Assembly: GCA_004028765.1 (NCBI GenBank)
Contig: SAIX01000140.1
Location: 1-51,054 of the forward strand
Direction: 5' to 3'
DNA length: 51,054 nucleotides
Source of the DNA: Chitinophagaceae bacterium
Lineage (GTDB): Bacteria; Bacteroidota; Bacteroidia; Chitinophagales; Chitinophagaceae
Below, one piece after another: positions 25,590 through 35,060 of this stretch (the stretch's first letter is position 1; every line of letters starts with the position of its first letter). The position numbers were made by a program, and so were the translations under genes. The notes beneath the pieces are model-generated. The model did no database searches, had not been told where the DNA came from, and saw only the letters and a list, made by a program, of their open reading frames with translations.

Positions 25590-25800
25590 GGGGGGATTTT
25601 TAGTTAGGAGTTAAAAGTTAGGAGTTGGGAGTGAAAAGTTGGTGATTGAAGACATACTATATCAACTTCTTTAACCGTTTTAACCCTTTTAACTTCTTTA
25701 ACCACCTCTGTGAACCTCTGTACTCTCGGTGCCTCTGTGGTGAAAAGGTGAGTGGTGAGTGGGCAGTGGTGAGTAATCAATTCGTCGATTCAATTTTAAT
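25590..25800. repeat. Modular dispersed repeat, opposite orientation
   Basis: From left to right: a TTAGGAGTTAAAAGTTAGGA module (about 25600-25640), TTTAACCGTTTTAACCC and CTTTTAACTTCTTTAACC (about 25670-25702), a core CCTCTGTGAACCTCTG and GTGCCTCTGTGGTGAAAA (25704-25746), then GTGAGTGGTGAGTGGGCAGT. These are the complements of the modules at 3101-3390. It fills the gap between the small gene and SelD together with about 100 bp in which I see nothing else. Confidence 0.8.
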
Positions 25801-25902
25801 GCTGTGTTACAACTGCTGCTGCGATCAATGAAGGTGGATCAATGCGATCGGATTTTGCACCATATTCACCATTCGCGAATTATCAGATAAAACCCTCATT
25901 AC

Positions 25903-26958
25903 TTAACTCCCCGCTACCGTCACAACTTTTTCTCCTTTTTCTTTCATACAACCAATCGGTTCGAGATGATCGGACAGCCCGGATTCTTTTAATACCGCCT
26001 GTACTTCTGCAATGGAAGAAGGATCGACAGCGATCAATAAACCGCCATTGGTTTGCGGATCGGGTAAAAGGGTAAATGCTTCCATCACATTTACACCGGG
26101 GCCAAAACCTACTTTGCTGTTATACCCATTCCAGTTGCGGTAAGTGGCATCGGGTACTATGCGTTGTGCCAGGTATTCCTTTGCAGCTGCCAGTACGGGA
26201 ACTGAAGCATAGAACAGTTCGGCTGATAAACCACTGCCCTCCGCCATCTCTATCAAATGCCCCATCAGCCCAAAACCTGTAACATCGGTCATGGCGTGTA
26301 CGGCTTTTAGCTTACCCAGTGCTTCGCCCGCTTTATTAAGTGTACCGAGTTGCGACAGCAGTACAGGCAAATGATCTTCCTGCAGTACTTCTCTTTTTTG
26401 TGCTGTGGAAAGAATGCCCACACCAATGGGTTTGGTAAGCAGTAAAAGATCGCCTGCTTTTGCTGTATTGTTTTGTTTGAGGTTTTCAATCGCCACCAGT
26501 CCATTCACCGCAAGCCCGAATATCGGTTCGGGTGAGTCGATACTGTGCCCCCCGGCCAGCGGTATCCCTGCTTCTTCACAAACAGACCGCGCCCCTTCCA
26601 GCACTTCCGCCGCCAGTTCTGCGGGCAGTTTTTCAACGGGCCATCCTAAAATGGAAACAGCCAGCAGGGGCTTGCCCCCCATTGCATATACATCACTGAT
26701 GGCATTGGCACTGGCAATGCGCCCGAATGAAAAAGCATCATCCACGATCGGCGTAAAAAAATCTGTGGTGCTTACCAGGGCAGTACCATTTCCAAGATCA
26801 TATACTGCGGCATCGTCCTTACTTGCATTGCCAACAAGCAGGTTGGGATAATGCGTAACAGCGGTATGTGTATGCAGGATTTTGTCGAGAACCGCGGGTG
26901 CAATTTTACAGCCGCATCCGGCCCCATGCGAAAATCGGGTGAGTTTTACAGCTTCCAT
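25903..26958 (-). CDS. selD: Selenide, water dikinase
   Basis: A 351-residue enzyme that makes selenophosphate from selenide and ATP for selenocysteine or 2-selenouridine. From the ATG at 26958 the N-terminal catalytic loop reads FSHGAGCGCKIAP with Cys15 and Cys17. Cys17 takes the position that is Sec or Cys in other species, so this is the Cys form and needs no Sec insertion. Next come DDAAVYDLGNG, TTDFFTPIVDD and the glycine-rich ATP motifs AGGHSIDSPEPIFG and DVTGFGLMGHL. The upstream in-frame ATG at 27060 adds 34 residues outside the family's usual start. No selA, selB or mnmH is nearby, so the selenium end product cannot be told here. Confidence 0.96.
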   Translation of the reverse strand: MEAVKLTRFSHGAGCGCKIAPAVLDKILHTHTAVTHYPNLLVGNASKDDAAVYDLGNGTALVSTTDFFTPIVDDAFSFGRIASANAISDVYAMGGKPLLAVSILGWPVEKLPAELAAEVLEGARSVCEEAGIPLAGGHSIDSPEPIFGLAVNGLVAIENLKQNNTAKAGDLLLLTKPIGVGILSTAQKREVLQEDHLPVLLSQLGTLNKAGEALGKLKAVHAMTDVTGFGLMGHLIEMAEGSGLSAELFYASVPVLAAAKEYLAQRIVPDATYRNWNGYNSKVGFGPGVNVMEAFTLLPDPQTNGGLLIAVDPSSIAEVQAVLKESGLSDHLEPIGCMKEKGEKVVTVAGS

Positions 26959-27212
26959 ATTATCAAAATGAAGCTGCAAGGTAAAAGCTAATCTGCGAAC
27001 GAAAGACGGTAGTTCCTGAAACGAAGAAAGCTGCATGTGATGCAGCTCTCTTACCCCCAATTATTACTGATTAAGTAACGGGTGTAAGATGCTTTGTATT
27101 GACCGCTTTTTCACTGCTTTTTTGCCAAACCCCTGTTTTATCTCATGAAAAGTACTGCTTTGTTTATTAAAGCATCCCCTGAATCCGCCTCCCCGTCATT
27201 GCAACAAACCTG

Positions 27213-27242
27213 TTTGCATATCCCCGCGAGCTATTATCTTTA
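27213..27242 (+). promoter_or_regulatory. Bacteroidota-type promoter for the propeller histidine kinase
   Basis: TTTG at 27213-27216 and TATCTTTA at 27235-27242 match the TTTG / TAnnTTTG promoter of Bacteroidota with 18-bp spacing (one mismatch in the -7 box). It would start transcripts about 15 nt before the ATG at 27262. Confidence 0.55.
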
Positions 27243-27261
27243 GACCGGTGCTTATGAAGCT

Positions 27262-30213
27262 ATGCGGATGCGTTTAAATTTCATTGTCTTTTTTATTCTG
27301 CTGGCCCCGCATATTCATGCGCAGTACCCCTATGTAAAAAAACTGAACTATCCCGATCAGCTGCCCACACAGGTGGTATACGATATGCTGACGGATAAAA
27401 AAGGATATATATGGGTGGGAACCGATAAGGGTTTGTTTCGTTTCAATGGCCGCAGTTTTATACCCATCCCCTTTGATAATACCACTTCCAATTCTGTCAG
27501 TTATTTACAGGAAGATTCACAGGGAACCATCTGGTGCATGAATTTTTATAACCAGCTTTTTTCCCTGAGAGCAGATACGCTCCGGCGTTTTGTGCTGGAC
27601 AATGATTCGGCAAGGCTATCGGTATCTTTTAATAATGTGGTGGTGGGCGATAAACGGGTATGGTTTCATACTTTCACGGGCATCTATGAGTTTGATAAAA
27701 ATACCCGCCACCAGGTAAAGCAGATCAGGTCGCCCAATGCAGGGGATCCCATTCTTTCCTCTGCTTATTTTCACAATCATTATGTTGCTTATACTGCTTC
27801 GGGTAAAACCTATTCAAGCGATAATCCGGTAAAAGAAACCTGGAAACCAACCGGTCCTGCCTATTCCGATTTCAGGTTTGTGGCTTCGGATGACTGCCTT
27901 ACGGGTTTGAGCATCGGCCGCGACCGCCGGGCTTCTTTTGAATGGAAAAACGACTCACTGAAGTTGTTTGCACCCATCAATCTTTTAAAAGATACTTACA
28001 TTTTCCAGGCGGCTAACACAGGCCGCGATGAATACTGGCTTTGCACACAGAGCGGCGCTTACAGCTGGAGCCGGAAAACAGGCGAAGTGCGTTGTTACCT
28101 GCCCAATGCCCGAATCACCGATGTGGTAAAAGATTACCAGGGAAATTACTGGTTCAGCACGCTCGACAATGGCATATTTGTTTGCAGTTCTCTCTATAAT
28201 AACCTTGTGCAGATATACAGCGATCCGCTGCTGGATAATTTCACAAAAGTATCCCTGCTAGGGGAAGACGAACTGTTAACAGGGAACAGCCAGGGCTTAC
28301 TGGCAAAAATGCATATCGAGACCGGGAAAACATTCCGGTACAAAGCGCCGCGCTCAAGGGAGATCGAATTCATTTTATACGATTCTGTTAGCCGGATGAT
28401 CATTTCAAACAGGGGAACGTACCATCCTTCAGATCCTGACCCGGTTGAATTACTTGATTACAGCAAAGGGGTGGCACGCGATATATATGGCAACCTGGTA
28501 TTGGCCGTATTCAACGGGGCATTTGTATTGAACGACCATCTCGGCAGCAGGCAAAGGTATCCGAATATTGCCTGTCCACTGTATAAGGCACGCGCCGCAG
28601 ATACGCTGGTGTATGATGGCAATAAGCAATTTGCGGTGGTATTGCGGCAGAAAAGGGCTTTAACTGTATTGTCTTCCGGTAAAAGACAGGGTTTCTGGGT
28701 TTCTTATGAAGATGGTTTATACGAATACCGTTACGACGGAAAAATAACAGAATGGCTTGATGAAAAAGGAGGTCACGTGATTGCCAAAACACTTTTGCAG
28801 GAGGAAGACGGTAGCCTTGTGGCGGGAACCAATAAAGGTGTGATCTTATTCCGGAACGGAAAAGCGGAAAAACACTTGCATACAAATGATGGGTTAAGCA
28901 GCGATAATATCCGGAAAATGGTAAAAGCCGATAATGGGATATGGGTGTTAACCGATGAAGGGTTTGACCGCATCAACGGATGGAATGGCGGCATCACCAA
29001 TTACTTTGAAGAATATGGATTAAATAGTATGGTGATCAACGATTTTGTCGTGGCCAAAGGAAGAATTTTTTTTGCAACCACTACAGGTATCCTGGTTCGT
29101 TACAACCTTCCCCGCTATTATGATTATATGATAAGGTTCCCTTTTCTGAAAGCCATGAGCAATGGTGTTGAACTCGTCCCGGGTACCAAACTGGATGGTG
29201 GTATCAGCGATATCAGTTTTTATTTTGAAGCGGTGCATTTTCTTTCTTCTTCTTCGCTTGTTTATCAATACCGCCTCATCGGGCTTGATACCGCCTGGCG
29301 CACAGCCAGCAGTTTTGTAAACCAGCTCAGTTATAACCGGCTTTCTCCCGGTAAATATGTTTTTGAGATCAGGGCACAGGCGCCCGCCGCTTACCAGAGT
29401 GCCTTACAGCGTTTTGCTTTTGAAGTGCCGAGGCCTTTCTGGCGGCAAACCATTTTTTTCCTGCTCACACTTCTGTTTGCAACCGGTATCGTATGGATCT
29501 CACTCCGCCAATGGAAACGGAGCCTGTTAAAGAAACAGGAAATCAGGGAAGAACTGCTCAAGAGCCAGTTAGTGGCCCTTCGTGCGCAGATGAACCCGCA
29601 TTTTCTATACAATGTTTTGAATACGGTACAGGGATTGGTATACGGAAACCGCAAAACCGAAGCGGGGGAACTGCTGGGCAATTTCAGTGACCTGATGCGG
29701 AAAACACTGCAGGCAAGTGATAAACAGTTGCTCAACCTCAAAGATGAGATCGAAAATATCCGCTTATACCTTGAACTGGAAAAAGCACGTTTTGAAGAAG
29801 GCTTCTCCTATGAAATCATTACCGAACAGATCGAAGACCTTTCTTCCGTTTATGTACCCTCACTGATGCTGCAGCCCTTTGTGGAAAATGCAGTGAAACA
29901 CGGACTGCTGCACAAGCCGGGCAATAAAAAAGTAAGCATCCATTTCCGTAAGCAGGATAATGGCCTCCATGTAACGATCGATGATAACGGGATCGGCCGC
30001 GCACAATCGATGGAGATCAACCAGCGCAGCAAAAGCAAACCCTTTAGCTTTGCCACCGAAGCGCTGAGCGAAAGAATGGAGTTGTTCAACCGCCTTTACC
30101 GCGAAAAAATACAATACCGGGTAATTGATAAATTCGATAGCCGCCAGGCACCTTCGGGCACAAGGATCGAACTTTTCATACCCGATTACCAGGATGATGC
30201 AGGGCTTTCATGA
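27262..30213 (+). CDS. Beta-propeller/Y_Y_Y sensor histidine kinase (LytS-type kinase core)
   Basis: A 983-residue membrane sensor. It has a signal peptide (LNFIVFFILLAPHIHAQ) and a long periplasmic part built of two-component-regulator propeller repeats (TDKKGYIWVGTDKGLFRFNG, EDSQGTIWCMNFYNQLFSL, KDYQGNYWFSTLDNGIFV). A Y_Y_Y domain follows (about 640-725), then one membrane helix (TIFFLLTLLFATGIVWISL), and a cytoplasmic His_kinase domain with the phospho-acceptor His780 in AQMNPHFLYNVLN and the C-terminal ATPase (FVENAVKHGL, DDNGIGRAQS). Unlike SusR-type hybrid sensors it lacks its own receiver and AraC domains and instead pairs with the LytTR regulator that follows. The ligand is unknown. 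Confidence 0.94.
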   Translation: MRMRLNFIVFFILLAPHIHAQYPYVKKLNYPDQLPTQVVYDMLTDKKGYIWVGTDKGLFRFNGRSFIPIPFDNTTSNSVSYLQEDSQGTIWCMNFYNQLFSLRADTLRRFVLDNDSARLSVSFNNVVVGDKRVWFHTFTGIYEFDKNTRHQVKQIRSPNAGDPILSSAYFHNHYVAYTASGKTYSSDNPVKETWKPTGPAYSDFRFVASDDCLTGLSIGRDRRASFEWKNDSLKLFAPINLLKDTYIFQAANTGRDEYWLCTQSGAYSWSRKTGEVRCYLPNARITDVVKDYQGNYWFSTLDNGIFVCSSLYNNLVQIYSDPLLDNFTKVSLLGEDELLTGNSQGLLAKMHIETGKTFRYKAPRSREIEFILYDSVSRMIISNRGTYHPSDPDPVELLDYSKGVARDIYGNLVLAVFNGAFVLNDHLGSRQRYPNIACPLYKARAADTLVYDGNKQFAVVLRQKRALTVLSSGKRQGFWVSYEDGLYEYRYDGKITEWLDEKGGHVIAKTLLQEEDGSLVAGTNKGVILFRNGKAEKHLHTNDGLSSDNIRKMVKADNGIWVLTDEGFDRINGWNGGITNYFEEYGLNSMVINDFVVAKGRIFFATTTGILVRYNLPRYYDYMIRFPFLKAMSNGVELVPGTKLDGGISDISFYFEAVHFLSSSSLVYQYRLIGLDTAWRTASSFVNQLSYNRLSPGKYVFEIRAQAPAAYQSALQRFAFEVPRPFWRQTIFFLLTLLFATGIVWISLRQWKRSLLKKQEIREELLKSQLVALRAQMNPHFLYNVLNTVQGLVYGNRKTEAGELLGNFSDLMRKTLQASDKQLLNLKDEIENIRLYLELEKARFEEGFSYEIITEQIEDLSSVYVPSLMLQPFVENAVKHGLLHKPGNKKVSIHFRKQDNGLHVTIDDNGIGRAQSMEINQRSKSKPFSFATEALSERMELFNRLYREKIQYRVIDKFDSRQAPSGTRIELFIPDYQDDAGLS

Positions 30214-30300
30214 AAAAAAAGCAATGCATCATGTTATGGCGGGGCAGGGCAATAAAAACAGTGTATGGCGAACAATAAGGCTGGTTACCTTCGGCAACCT

Positions 30301-31047
30301 ATGCAGCCTATCAGGTCGATAATAGTGGACGATGAACCCAATGCCCGTATGGCATTGCGCGGTGTGCTGGAAGAAAACTTTAGCCAGGTAGAGATATTGT
30401 GCGACTGCAAAAATGTTCCGGATGCGGTAAAAGCCATCAATAAATACAAACCCGACCTTATTTTTTTGGATATCGCGATGCCAGGTTACAGCGGTTTTGA
30501 GCTGCTTGATTTTTTTGACGAGCAGCATATCAGTTTCAAGATCATTTTTGTGACCGCGTATTCTGAACATTCCCTCCGCGCTTTTGAAAGTTCGGCGGTG
30601 GATTATATCCTCAAACCCGTTCGCCTCGAACACATCACCCGTGCACTGAAAAAACTGAATATCGAAGAACCTGTTGATGAAACCCGCCAGTATAAAACAC
30701 TCAGGGATAATTTATCAAACCCGCTGGACAAAAAGATCGTCCTGCAAACAGCAGAAACCATTTATGTGGTGCGAATGGAAGACGTGCTTTACCTGCAGGC
30801 CGAAGGCAGCTATACAAAATTCTTTACGACCACACATGGCGTATTAACAATCACCAAAAAACTGATCGATTTTGAATACCTCGAAGAAAGCGGACCTTTC
30901 CTGCGTACACACAGGAGTTATATCGTGAACCTGAACCATATCAAACGGGTGGATAAAAAAGATTTCCTGCTCATCATGAATAACGATGCAGAAGTATATC
31001 TCGCCCAGGATAAAAAAAACCTGCTCCTCGAAAAGATTATCCGTTAG
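30301..31047 (+). CDS. LytTR-family response regulator
   Basis: A 248-residue response regulator when read from the ATG at 30301 (MQPIRSIIVDDEPNARMALR); an in-frame ATG at 30265 adds 12 residues. The receiver domain has the acidic pair DDE, phospho-acceptor Asp57 in LIFLDIAMPG, Thr in VTAYSEH and Lys in ILKPVRL. The C-terminal LytTR domain (ILYLQ-type strand VLYLQAEGSYTKFFTT, then RTHRSYIVNLNHIKRVDKKD) binds DNA as beta-strands. It lies directly after the cognate histidine kinase. Its stop overlaps the convergent birA stop by 4 bp. Target sites are not identified. Confidence 0.94.
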   Translation: MQPIRSIIVDDEPNARMALRGVLEENFSQVEILCDCKNVPDAVKAINKYKPDLIFLDIAMPGYSGFELLDFFDEQHISFKIIFVTAYSEHSLRAFESSAVDYILKPVRLEHITRALKKLNIEEPVDETRQYKTLRDNLSNPLDKKIVLQTAETIYVVRMEDVLYLQAEGSYTKFFTTTHGVLTITKKLIDFEYLEESGPFLRTHRSYIVNLNHIKRVDKKDFLLIMNNDAEVYLAQDKKNLLLEKIIR

Positions 31048-31811
31048 CAGTGCTGCAGCTCCCAGCTTACCTCACCAAATGTGTACTGCTCCTTAGGCGC
31101 ACCGCTCACCTCCAGTTCACCCGAACGGCTTACGCCCGTAATCACTGCTTCAAAAGCAATGGGGCCGTTTTTCAGTTTTACACTTGCCCCTTTTTTAAAA
31201 AGCCGCCGGTTGTACATTTCCCATTGTACCTCTTTCGCACCGTTTCTTAGTTCCTGGTATCTTTTTTCAAGATGGGTGCAAAGTACCTTCGCCATATCCG
31301 ATGCATCGAAACTTCTGCCTGTGATCTGTTTCAGCGAAACCGGGTTTTTCAGGTCAGCCGGAAAACGTTCCTGGTTCAGGTTAATGCCCATACCCACCAC
31401 AGCGCCCACCCATTGCTGCCCCCGGATCAGGTTCTCAATAAGGATACCCCCTGCCTTTCTGTCACGCCAGTAAAGATCATTGGGCCATTTGATGGATGTT
31501 TCCTCACCCGCATAGAAACTGAAAAAATCGGTACAGGCCAGTGCAGCCATTATGCTCAATGGAAAAGGGTCTGCAAGCGGGAGGAACCCTGTATCAACAA
31601 TAACCGAAACTGCGATGCTACTCCCGGGCTCGGCCAGCCAGGTTCTGCCCCGCTGGCCCTTACCTGCTGTTTGGTTCGCGGTAAAAAATGCTGACCCATG
31701 ACCCGCCAATCCTGCCTGTAAACATTCCATGGCATAACTATTGGTACTGGGGGTTTCGGCAAGCGCAATAAAGGGGTTACCGATGGTACTTTTCAGGTTT
31801 GAGGCTGACAA
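31044..31811 (-). CDS. birA: Biotin-[acetyl-CoA carboxylase] ligase
   Basis: A 255-residue biotin protein ligase that attaches biotin to acetyl-CoA carboxylase through biotinyl-AMP. The family motifs appear in order: ETPSTNSYA, the biotin-binding loop TAGKGQRGRTWLAEPGSS, IKWPNDLYW with the catalytic Lys in DRKAGGILIEN, GMGINLN, and a small C-terminal SH3-like domain. There is no N-terminal DNA-binding HTH, so it is the monofunctional form and does not repress biotin genes. It is divergent from rsfS. Confidence 0.95.
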   Translation of the reverse strand: MSASNLKSTIGNPFIALAETPSTNSYAMECLQAGLAGHGSAFFTANQTAGKGQRGRTWLAEPGSSIAVSVIVDTGFLPLADPFPLSIMAALACTDFFSFYAGEETSIKWPNDLYWRDRKAGGILIENLIRGQQWVGAVVGMGINLNQERFPADLKNPVSLKQITGRSFDASDMAKVLCTHLEKRYQELRNGAKEVQWEMYNRRLFKKGASVKLKNGPIAFEAVITGVSRSGELEVSGAPKEQYTFGEVSWELQHC

Positions 31812-31909
31812 AGAATGCTTATTTTTGGCGAAGTTAGTTCAGCAGGCAATATGATCGGGTGATCTGCTATGCCCCTGACATACATTTATCACTTAAATCT
31901 GTTTGATTA

Positions 31910-32314
31910 TTGGAACCTCTTTCTGTTTTAAAAGGCCGTGAAAAAAGCACGATCACGCGGCTGACCCGCAACTCGAAAATCTTTAAAACGATCATTAAAG
32001 CCATACAGGATAAAAAGGGGGATCATATCATCAGCCTCGACCTCCGCAAAATTGCCGAAGCATCCGCCGATTTTTTTGTGGTTTGTGAAGCATCAAGCAC
32101 CACGCAGGTAAAAGCCATCTGTGATTTTGTGGAACAGGAAGTGAAAAAGAACTGCGGCGAAGCGCCTTACAAACATGAAGGCCGCCAGGCCTTGCAATGG
32201 GTGCTCATCGATTATGTGAACATCGTGGTGCATGTGATGCACCCCGAAGCGAGGAAATTTTACAAGCTGGAAGAGATGTGGAGCGACGCATCGATGCAAA
32301 TGCATGATCTCTAA
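31910..32314 (+). CDS. rsfS: Ribosomal silencing factor RsfS
   Basis: A 134-residue RsfS/Iojap protein that binds uL14 and blocks joining of ribosomal subunits in poor conditions. Family motifs are present: LDLRKIAEASADFFVVCEAS, VKAICDFVEQEVKK, YKHEGRQALQWVLIDYVNIV and FYKLEEMW. The frame has no ATG near its beginning; an in-frame TGA lies at 31904-31906 and TTG at 31910 is the only reasonable start. Relatives do carry a short N-terminal lead like SKIFKTIIKAIQDKK, so the first 20 residues could be leader. It is upstream of ftsH, a conserved Bacteroidota gene order. Confidence 0.93.
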   Translation: MEPLSVLKGREKSTITRLTRNSKIFKTIIKAIQDKKGDHIISLDLRKIAEASADFFVVCEASSTTQVKAICDFVEQEVKKNCGEAPYKHEGRQALQWVLIDYVNIVVHVMHPEARKFYKLEEMWSDASMQMHDL

Positions 32315-32387
32315 CAAAATTTTTTACAATACAGGGCAACAATAAACGTCATTACCTGTAAATCATTGTTACACGAGGAAATTGAAT

Positions 32388-34412
32388 ATGTCACAGGAAA
32401 ACAAAACACCGAGAATGAATGGTCCCGAAAAAGGAGATGGCGGCCCGCGCAGGGGTTCCAAATTCAATATATACTGGATCTACGCAATTATCGCAGCAGT
32501 ATTACTGTTTGCACAGTTTATGAAATTCGCGCCGGAAACCACCCAGACATGGGAACAGGAATTCCGCGATAAAATGCTGCTCCAGGGTGATGTGGAAAGG
32601 CTGGATCTCGTTAAAAACAAAGACCGGGTCCGCGTTTATATCAAACCCGACAGCGTTTACAAAAAGTTTTATGCCGATAAAACCAAACAAACCCTTTCCA
32701 AAGACAAGGTGAAAGGCGTGCCTTTGTTTGAGTTTGAAGTGAATACGATCGACAAATTCCAGGAGCGAATGGCCGATGTGTACAAGGCCAATCCCGGTTT
32801 ACAGGAAGTACCCACAAAAATTTTCTCTGAAGGCGACTGGTTTGGCCCGGTGGCCAATACGGTTCTTTCGCTGCTCATCATCATCGGTGCCTGGATACTG
32901 CTGATGCGGAAAATGGGCGGACAAGGGGGCGCCGGCGGGCCGGGTGGTATCTTCAGCATCGGTAAATCAAAAGCAACGCTGTTTGACAAAGGCGCCAAAG
33001 TAAATATCACATTTGCGGATGTGGCAGGCCTCGATGAAGCAAAAGTGGAAGTGATGGAAATCGTGGATTTCCTGAAGAACCCGAAAAAATATACCAGTCT
33101 CGGTGGTAAAATCCCCAAAGGCGCATTACTGGTTGGACCGCCCGGAACGGGTAAAACCCTGCTCGCAAAAGCCATGGCGGGAGAAGCACAAGTGCCCTTC
33201 TTCAGTTTGAGCGGAAGTGATTTTGTGGAGATGTTTGTAGGTGTAGGTGCAAGCCGTGTGCGCGACCTGTTTAAGCAGGCACGCGAAAAAGCGCCCTGTA
33301 TCATTTTTATTGACGAGATCGATGCCATTGGCCGCGCCCGCGGAAGGAATGCCATCATGAGCAATGATGAAAGAGAAAACACCCTGAACCAGTTACTCGT
33401 TGAAATGGATGGTTTTGGCGGCGATACCGGCATCATCATCCTCGCAGCAACCAACCGCCCGGATGTACTGGATACGGCATTGCTGCGCCCGGGCCGCTTC
33501 GACAGGCAGATATCCATCGATAAGCCAGACGTAAAAGGAAGGGAAGCGATCTTCAAAGTACACCTCAATCCCATCAAAATATCTGAAACACTGGATCTGC
33601 ATAAACTGGCTGAACAAACACCGGGTTTTGCAGGTGCAGATATTGCCAATGTTTGTAATGAAGCGGCACTGATCGCTGCGCGTAAAGGAAAAGATTCGGT
33701 GGATATGCTCGACTTCCAGGATGCGATCGACCGTGTGATCGGCGGACTTGAAAAGAAAAACAAGATCATCGCCCCGCACGAAAAATCGATCATTGCATAT
33801 CATGAAGCGGGCCATGCTGTTTGCGGATGGTTTCTTGAATACGCGTATCCTTTGTTAAAAGTAACCATCGTACCGCGTGGAACGGCTGCACTGGGTTACG
33901 CGCAATACACGCCTACTGAACAGTACCTCTATAATACCGACCAGTTGATGGACCAGATCTGTATGACACTCGGCGGCCGTGCGGCAGAAGAGATTTTCTT
34001 TGGGAAGATATCTACCGGCGCTGCCAATGACCTGCAGCAGATCACACGCATCGCGTACAGCATGGTTACAGCGTATGGTATGAACAAACATGTGGGGAAT
34101 GTAAGTTTCTATGACCCTTCACAGGAGAATACCTTCACCAAACCCTTCAGTGAAGAAACAGGCAAACTGATTGATGAAGAAGTGAGGGATATCATTGAAA
34201 CAGCTTATAAACGCACGCTCGACCTGCTGACAGAGAAAAAACAGGAAGTGGAAATACTTGCCAAAGAACTCCTCGCAAAAGAAGTGTTGCATAAAAGCGA
34301 TGTGGAAACCCTGATCGGTAAACGCCCGTTCGAGGAGAAAAAAATACTTGAAGTGGAACCGGAAACGAAGGGTGGTGAAACTGCAGAAGGACAAACAACC
34401 CCCCAATCATAA
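32388..34412 (+). CDS. ftsH: ATP-dependent zinc metalloprotease FtsH
   Basis: A 674-residue inner-membrane AAA+ protease read from the ATG at 32388 (a TTG two codons upstream is less likely). It has two membrane helices ([17 protein letters not shown] and [20 protein letters not shown]) flanking a periplasmic domain. Walker A is GPPGTGKT (250-257), Walker B is [16 protein letters not shown] and the second region of homology is [20 protein letters not shown]. The zinc-binding HEAGH is at 472-476. The C-terminal tail is Glu/Thr rich. It degrades misassembled membrane proteins and short-lived regulators. It lies 73 bp after rsfS and 10 bp before the LUD gene. Confidence 0.97.
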   Translation: MSQENKTPRMNGPEKGDGGPRRGSKFNIYWIYAIIAAVLLFAQFMKFAPETTQTWEQEFRDKMLLQGDVERLDLVKNKDRVRVYIKPDSVYKKFYADKTKQTLSKDKVKGVPLFEFEVNTIDKFQERMADVYKANPGLQEVPTKIFSEGDWFGPVANTVLSLLIIIGAWILLMRKMGGQGGAGGPGGIFSIGKSKATLFDKGAKVNITFADVAGLDEAKVEVMEIVDFLKNPKKYTSLGGKIPKGALLVGPPGTGKTLLAKAMAGEAQVPFFSLSGSDFVEMFVGVGASRVRDLFKQAREKAPCIIFIDEIDAIGRARGRNAIMSNDERENTLNQLLVEMDGFGGDTGIIILAATNRPDVLDTALLRPGRFDRQISIDKPDVKGREAIFKVHLNPIKISETLDLHKLAEQTPGFAGADIANVCNEAALIAARKGKDSVDMLDFQDAIDRVIGGLEKKNKIIAPHEKSIIAYHEAGHAVCGWFLEYAYPLLKVTIVPRGTAALGYAQYTPTEQYLYNTDQLMDQICMTLGGRAAEEIFFGKISTGAANDLQQITRIAYSMVTAYGMNKHVGNVSFYDPSQENTFTKPFSEETGKLIDEEVRDIIETAYKRTLDLLTEKKQEVEILAKELLAKEVLHKSDVETLIGKRPFEEKKILEVEPETKGGETAEGQTTPQS

Positions 34413-34422
34413 AATAAACCAG

Positions 34423-35052
34423 GTGAGTAACGCTAGGGAAAATATACTGAACCGCATCAAACAGGCATTGGATAACCCAGTGCCTGTTCCGTTTCCTGCC
34501 AGTGAGGCCAATGAGAGTGTGTACCTTCCGCTGCAACAGGAACTTGAGATCGAATTTGCAGAAAACTTCGCTAGGCTCGAAGGCCGTTTTTCTTTCTGCG
34601 CCGATGAAACAGAACTGCTTCAGCAACTCGACACACTCTGCGCTGCGCGTAAATGGGATAAAATTTATTTACGGGAAGAAGCGTTGCAGCAAAGGTTTGC
34701 CAATGCGGCTTTCGCCTCAAATTATACAGCAGATCTTGCAGGCAGCGATGCTGCGATTACCGGGTGTGAATTTCTTGTGGCACGTACCGGGAGCATTGTC
34801 ATGAGCAGTGCACAGCAAAGCGGCCGCACCACAAGCGTATATGCGCCGGTGCATATCTGTATTGCAAGTACAAAACAACTGGTATACGATATCAGTGAAA
34901 GCCTGGACATACTCCGGGAAAATTACGGGCAACAGTTCCCTTCGCTCGTAACGTTTGCAACAGGCCCCAGCCGCACAGCCGATATTGAAAAAACACTGGT
35001 GGTAGGTGTACATGGCCCCAAAGAAGTGTTTTGTTTCCTGGTAGACCAATAA
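34423..35052 (+). CDS. LUD-domain (LutC/YkgG-like) protein
   Basis: A 209-residue LUD-domain protein. The GTG at 34423 is chosen because it lies just after the FtsH stop; longer in-frame starts from 34348 would overlap FtsH with basic, unnatural residues. It shows ENILNRIKQALDNPVPVP, then GCEFLVARTGSIVMSSAQQS (a nucleotide-like binding core), VYAPVHICIAS and FATGPSRTADIEKTLVVGVH. In Bacillus LutC works with iron-sulfur proteins LutA and LutB to oxidise L-lactate. Neither is present here, and Bacteroidota often carry such a lone gene beside ftsH, so its role is open. Confidence 0.88.
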   Translation: MSNARENILNRIKQALDNPVPVPFPASEANESVYLPLQQELEIEFAENFARLEGRFSFCADETELLQQLDTLCAARKWDKIYLREEALQQRFANAAFASNYTADLAGSDAAITGCEFLVARTGSIVMSSAQQSGRTTSVYAPVHICIASTKQLVYDISESLDILRENYGQQFPSLVTFATGPSRTADIEKTLVVGVHGPKEVFCFLVDQ

Positions 35053-35060
35053 GAACGGAC

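Noticed and set aside
34423..35052. Complete lactate-utilisation operon
   Set aside because: Only the LutC-like gene is present; LutA and LutB are not in the window.
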